DNA of 64,000 nt from Hahella sp. CCB-MM4 (lineage in GTDB: Bacteria; Pseudomonadota; Gammaproteobacteria; Pseudomonadales; Oleiphilaceae), in assembly GCF_002260525.1 (NCBI RefSeq), contig NZ_MRYI01000007.1, forward strand, positions 124,001 to 188,000, read 5' to 3'. Made by a program: the position numbers and the translations under genes. Below, piece after piece: positions 62,556 through 64,000 of this stretch. Under the pieces are notes generated by a model. The model was not told the DNA's origin. It worked only from the letters and a program-made list of their open reading frames with translations, and ran no database searches. Within the stretch, counting starts at the first letter, position 1, and the number at the start of each line of letters is the position of its first letter.

Positions 62556-63797
62556 TCATTCAAACACAAACGCTTTCTTTTCTCCTTGCGTACGTATGGA
62601 AGACATCATGGCGTCGTTGACGGTGTTGGCTTCGGGTTCGCTCTGCTTACTCTCTTCCTTCGCAACGTAGGCGGCACGAGCTTCAGTCAATGCTTTGATT
62701 TCATTCTGTAGCTGCTGACGCTCAGTTTTCTTTTCCTCGATGAAGTCTTTCTTTTGTTCCGGGCTCATTTGGGCCATTGGTGCCGGCAGGGTTTCCTGAT
62801 CCAGATCTTCCAGTTCAACTTCTCCTGATTCAAGGGCATCAACCAGATCCCACTTGGCATTGTTGTAAAGTGAGGAAACTTTGCTTTTAACCCGCTTGGC
62901 CAACAGTCCCAGCGATATGTCATTACTTTTCTGGTCTTGCTCATACTGGCGACTGGCAGCCTCTTCACCTTCGCTGCCGTAGGGGACATAAGTCTGATTG
63001 AGCTTGCTATTGAGTTCTGCGATTTTCTGGTCTTGAGGCGCCACAATGTGGGCGACCTGCTGGTTTTGATCGATGCTCATATAATTTCCGCCAGCCAGAA
63101 GCGCACCCTGGCGCCAACCGTTTTCTCCCCCCTGGTTATAATCCCCAGCGAAGATCGTGTTAACCGTGATGTCTTTTTCCTTGGCAATTTTAATGGCCTG
63201 AGTGTAAGCGATTGGGCCTTGTGTGAAAGGCTCGTTACCCGCTATGAAAATGGCTCGCATATCCGAGGAAGACTGACTCCATTGCAATCCATTCACCGCG
63301 GATTTAATTGCATATCCGCAGTACTCGCTTCCACCGTTGGTCGTCAGTGAGAATAGGGCTTCAGACACCCGGTCCAGCTCCTGGGTGAGCCCGGTTACCT
63401 GGCGAATAAAGCCGTTTTGCGAGGCCAACCCGTCATTTCCATATTCGAATACTGCGACTTCCAAAATTGGGGTAATGCCGTTTTGCTTGGCTTTGGAAAA
63501 CTCATCCACCATCTCCCAAAGCTGGTTGCGGGTCTGATCGATCAGGCCGTCCATGCTATTGCTGGTATCAAGCAATATGGCGACCTGAATTTTGGGTGGG
63601 TTGGCTAAAGTTTGTTGCGCCTGTGTGGTTTGCGGGCTTCTGCTGTCGGCCCAAAGGTAACCTGAGCAGCCCAGAGAGGTAACTAACGCCGCCACCAGAA
63701 GAGACTTATGAAAAGAAAGCTTTGGCGAAGGCTTGGATGTTTGATTGCTGGAAGAAGGTTTGGATGTTTGATTGCTGGAAACAGTGGAAATCATCAT
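62556..63797 (-). CDS. VWA-domain protein with N-terminal membrane anchor
   Basis: Starting at ATG 63797 (AGGAG six bases upstream; a longer frame to 63875 has no site), the 413-residue protein has a 20-residue repeat region (SNQTSKPS twice), a hydrophobic anchor (SLLVAALVTSLGCSGYLWA) and a von Willebrand type A domain with the MIDAS start DTSNS at 77-81 and a second acid/threonine pattern further on. The C-terminal third is Lys/Glu-rich helix, probably coiled coil. The protein is likely held at the inner membrane and faces the periplasm. A role in adhesion, or as a metal-dependent scaffold, is inferred from family. Confidence 0.8.
   Translation of the reverse strand: MMISTVSSNQTSKPSSSNQTSKPSPKLSFHKSLLVAALVTSLGCSGYLWADSRSPQTTQAQQTLANPPKIQVAILLDTSNSMDGLIDQTRNQLWEMVDEFSKAKQNGITPILEVAVFEYGNDGLASQNGFIRQVTGLTQELDRVSEALFSLTTNGGSEYCGYAIKSAVNGLQWSQSSSDMRAIFIAGNEPFTQGPIAYTQAIKIAKEKDITVNTIFAGDYNQGGENGWRQGALLAGGNYMSIDQNQQVAHIVAPQDQKIAELNSKLNQTYVPYGSEGEEAASRQYEQDQKSNDISLGLLAKRVKSKVSSLYNNAKWDLVDALESGEVELEDLDQETLPAPMAQMSPEQKKDFIEEKKTERQQLQNEIKALTEARAAYVAKEESKQSEPEANTVNDAMMSSIRTQGEKKAFVFE
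63731..63784 (-). repeat. 27-bp duplication in the VWA gene
   Basis: 63731-63757 and 63758-63784 are near-identical and encode the nine-residue unit SNQTSKPSS twice. The unit is a multiple of three. Confidence 0.95.
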
Positions 63798-63875
63798 GTC
63801 GGGCTCCTGATTATTTGCTTCTCTGTTGATGAAATCAGGATAAGGAGATGACTCACTGAATATCAGGCAGCGCAA

Positions 63876-64000
63876 TGTAAAAGTTCAAGAGTAGGTTTTA
63901 CCTAAAGTTTACATAACCGAAGCCTGGACTCTCTCGTGAGGGCGAAGGCAGGGTGTACATCTCATCAAATAGACCGGTTTTTCATGCTGCCGATAAACTG
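63876..64000. other. Right-edge sequence without a gene
   Basis: About 125 bp beyond the VWA-domain gene. Nothing was recognised; it should hold the promoter of that gene. Confidence 0.5.

Noticed and set aside
1-64000. tRNA or rRNA genes
   Set aside because: No cloverleaf-like or rRNA sequence was recognised by eye; a dedicated scan would be needed to exclude them fully.

Overview
The window reads as chromosomal DNA of a marine-type gammaproteobacterium. This is inferred from the mix of families: LodA/LodB quinone-cofactor oxidase proteins, a PEP-CTERM exported protein, three solute-binding-like proteins of the 'NGEWPPY' type, a membrane-anchored AraC regulator and a MatP-like ribbon-helix-helix protein. 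I cannot name the species. No rRNA, tRNA, transposase or CRISPR array was seen.

Layout. (1) 1-9.9 kb, + strand: one arm of a natural-product gene cluster, cut by the left edge. It holds an alpha/beta-hydrolase tail, an HpaB-type flavin monooxygenase, a MATE exporter, a DoxX-like membrane protein, a 3-dehydroquinate synthase II homologue, a type II thioesterase, a free-standing malonyl-CoA acyltransferase, a cupin fused to a heme-oxygenase-like di-iron oxidase, a SAP-like protein, an effector-binding protein and an Sfp/EntD-type phosphopantetheinyl transferase. (2) 9.9-11.7 kb: a solute-binding-like protein (-) and a small cysteine-peptidase-like protein (+) closed by a clear terminator. (3) 12.5-33.8 kb, + strand: nine tightly packed genes with no signal peptides. 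They encode a small beta-rich protein, two glycine-rich collagen-like proteins, a tandem lipase-fold protein, a 3160-residue DUF6603-like giant, and four further large proteins without assigned function. This is the best candidate for an undescribed system. (4) 33.8-41.9 kb: a single-module FAAL-KS-AT-KR-ACP-TE polyketide synthase and an aspartyl/asparaginyl beta-hydroxylase-like dioxygenase, in the same direction, so the biosynthetic genes flank the giant-protein block. (5) 42-64 kb: accessory genes of mixed strand. These are a PEP-CTERM protein, an orphan response regulator with a MerR/excisionase-like HTH, two more solute-binding-like proteins, a membrane patatin, a MatP-like gene with a regularly spaced repeat array at its promoter, a secreted protein, an ECF sigma factor overlapping a DoxX gene, an FMN reductase, a ferritin-like/LodA/LodB operon, three transcription regulators, a C1q-like jelly-roll protein with a partner, and a VWA-domain protein.

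How the genes may work together (inference): the left arm would make and tailor an aromatic or amino-aromatic unit (DHQ-synthase-II homologue, flavin monooxygenase, di-iron oxidase). The discrete AT would serve an AT-less synthase outside the window, the FAAL-PKS would add a fatty acyl/polyketide chain, the PPTase would activate carrier proteins and the MATE protein would export the product. Whether the giant-protein block belongs to this pathway or is a separate insertion is open.

A second feature of the window is many short tandem duplications (11-27 bp unit) in intergenic DNA and protein linkers. Every copy inside a reading frame is a multiple of three, and I found none inside the 12.5-33.8 kb block.
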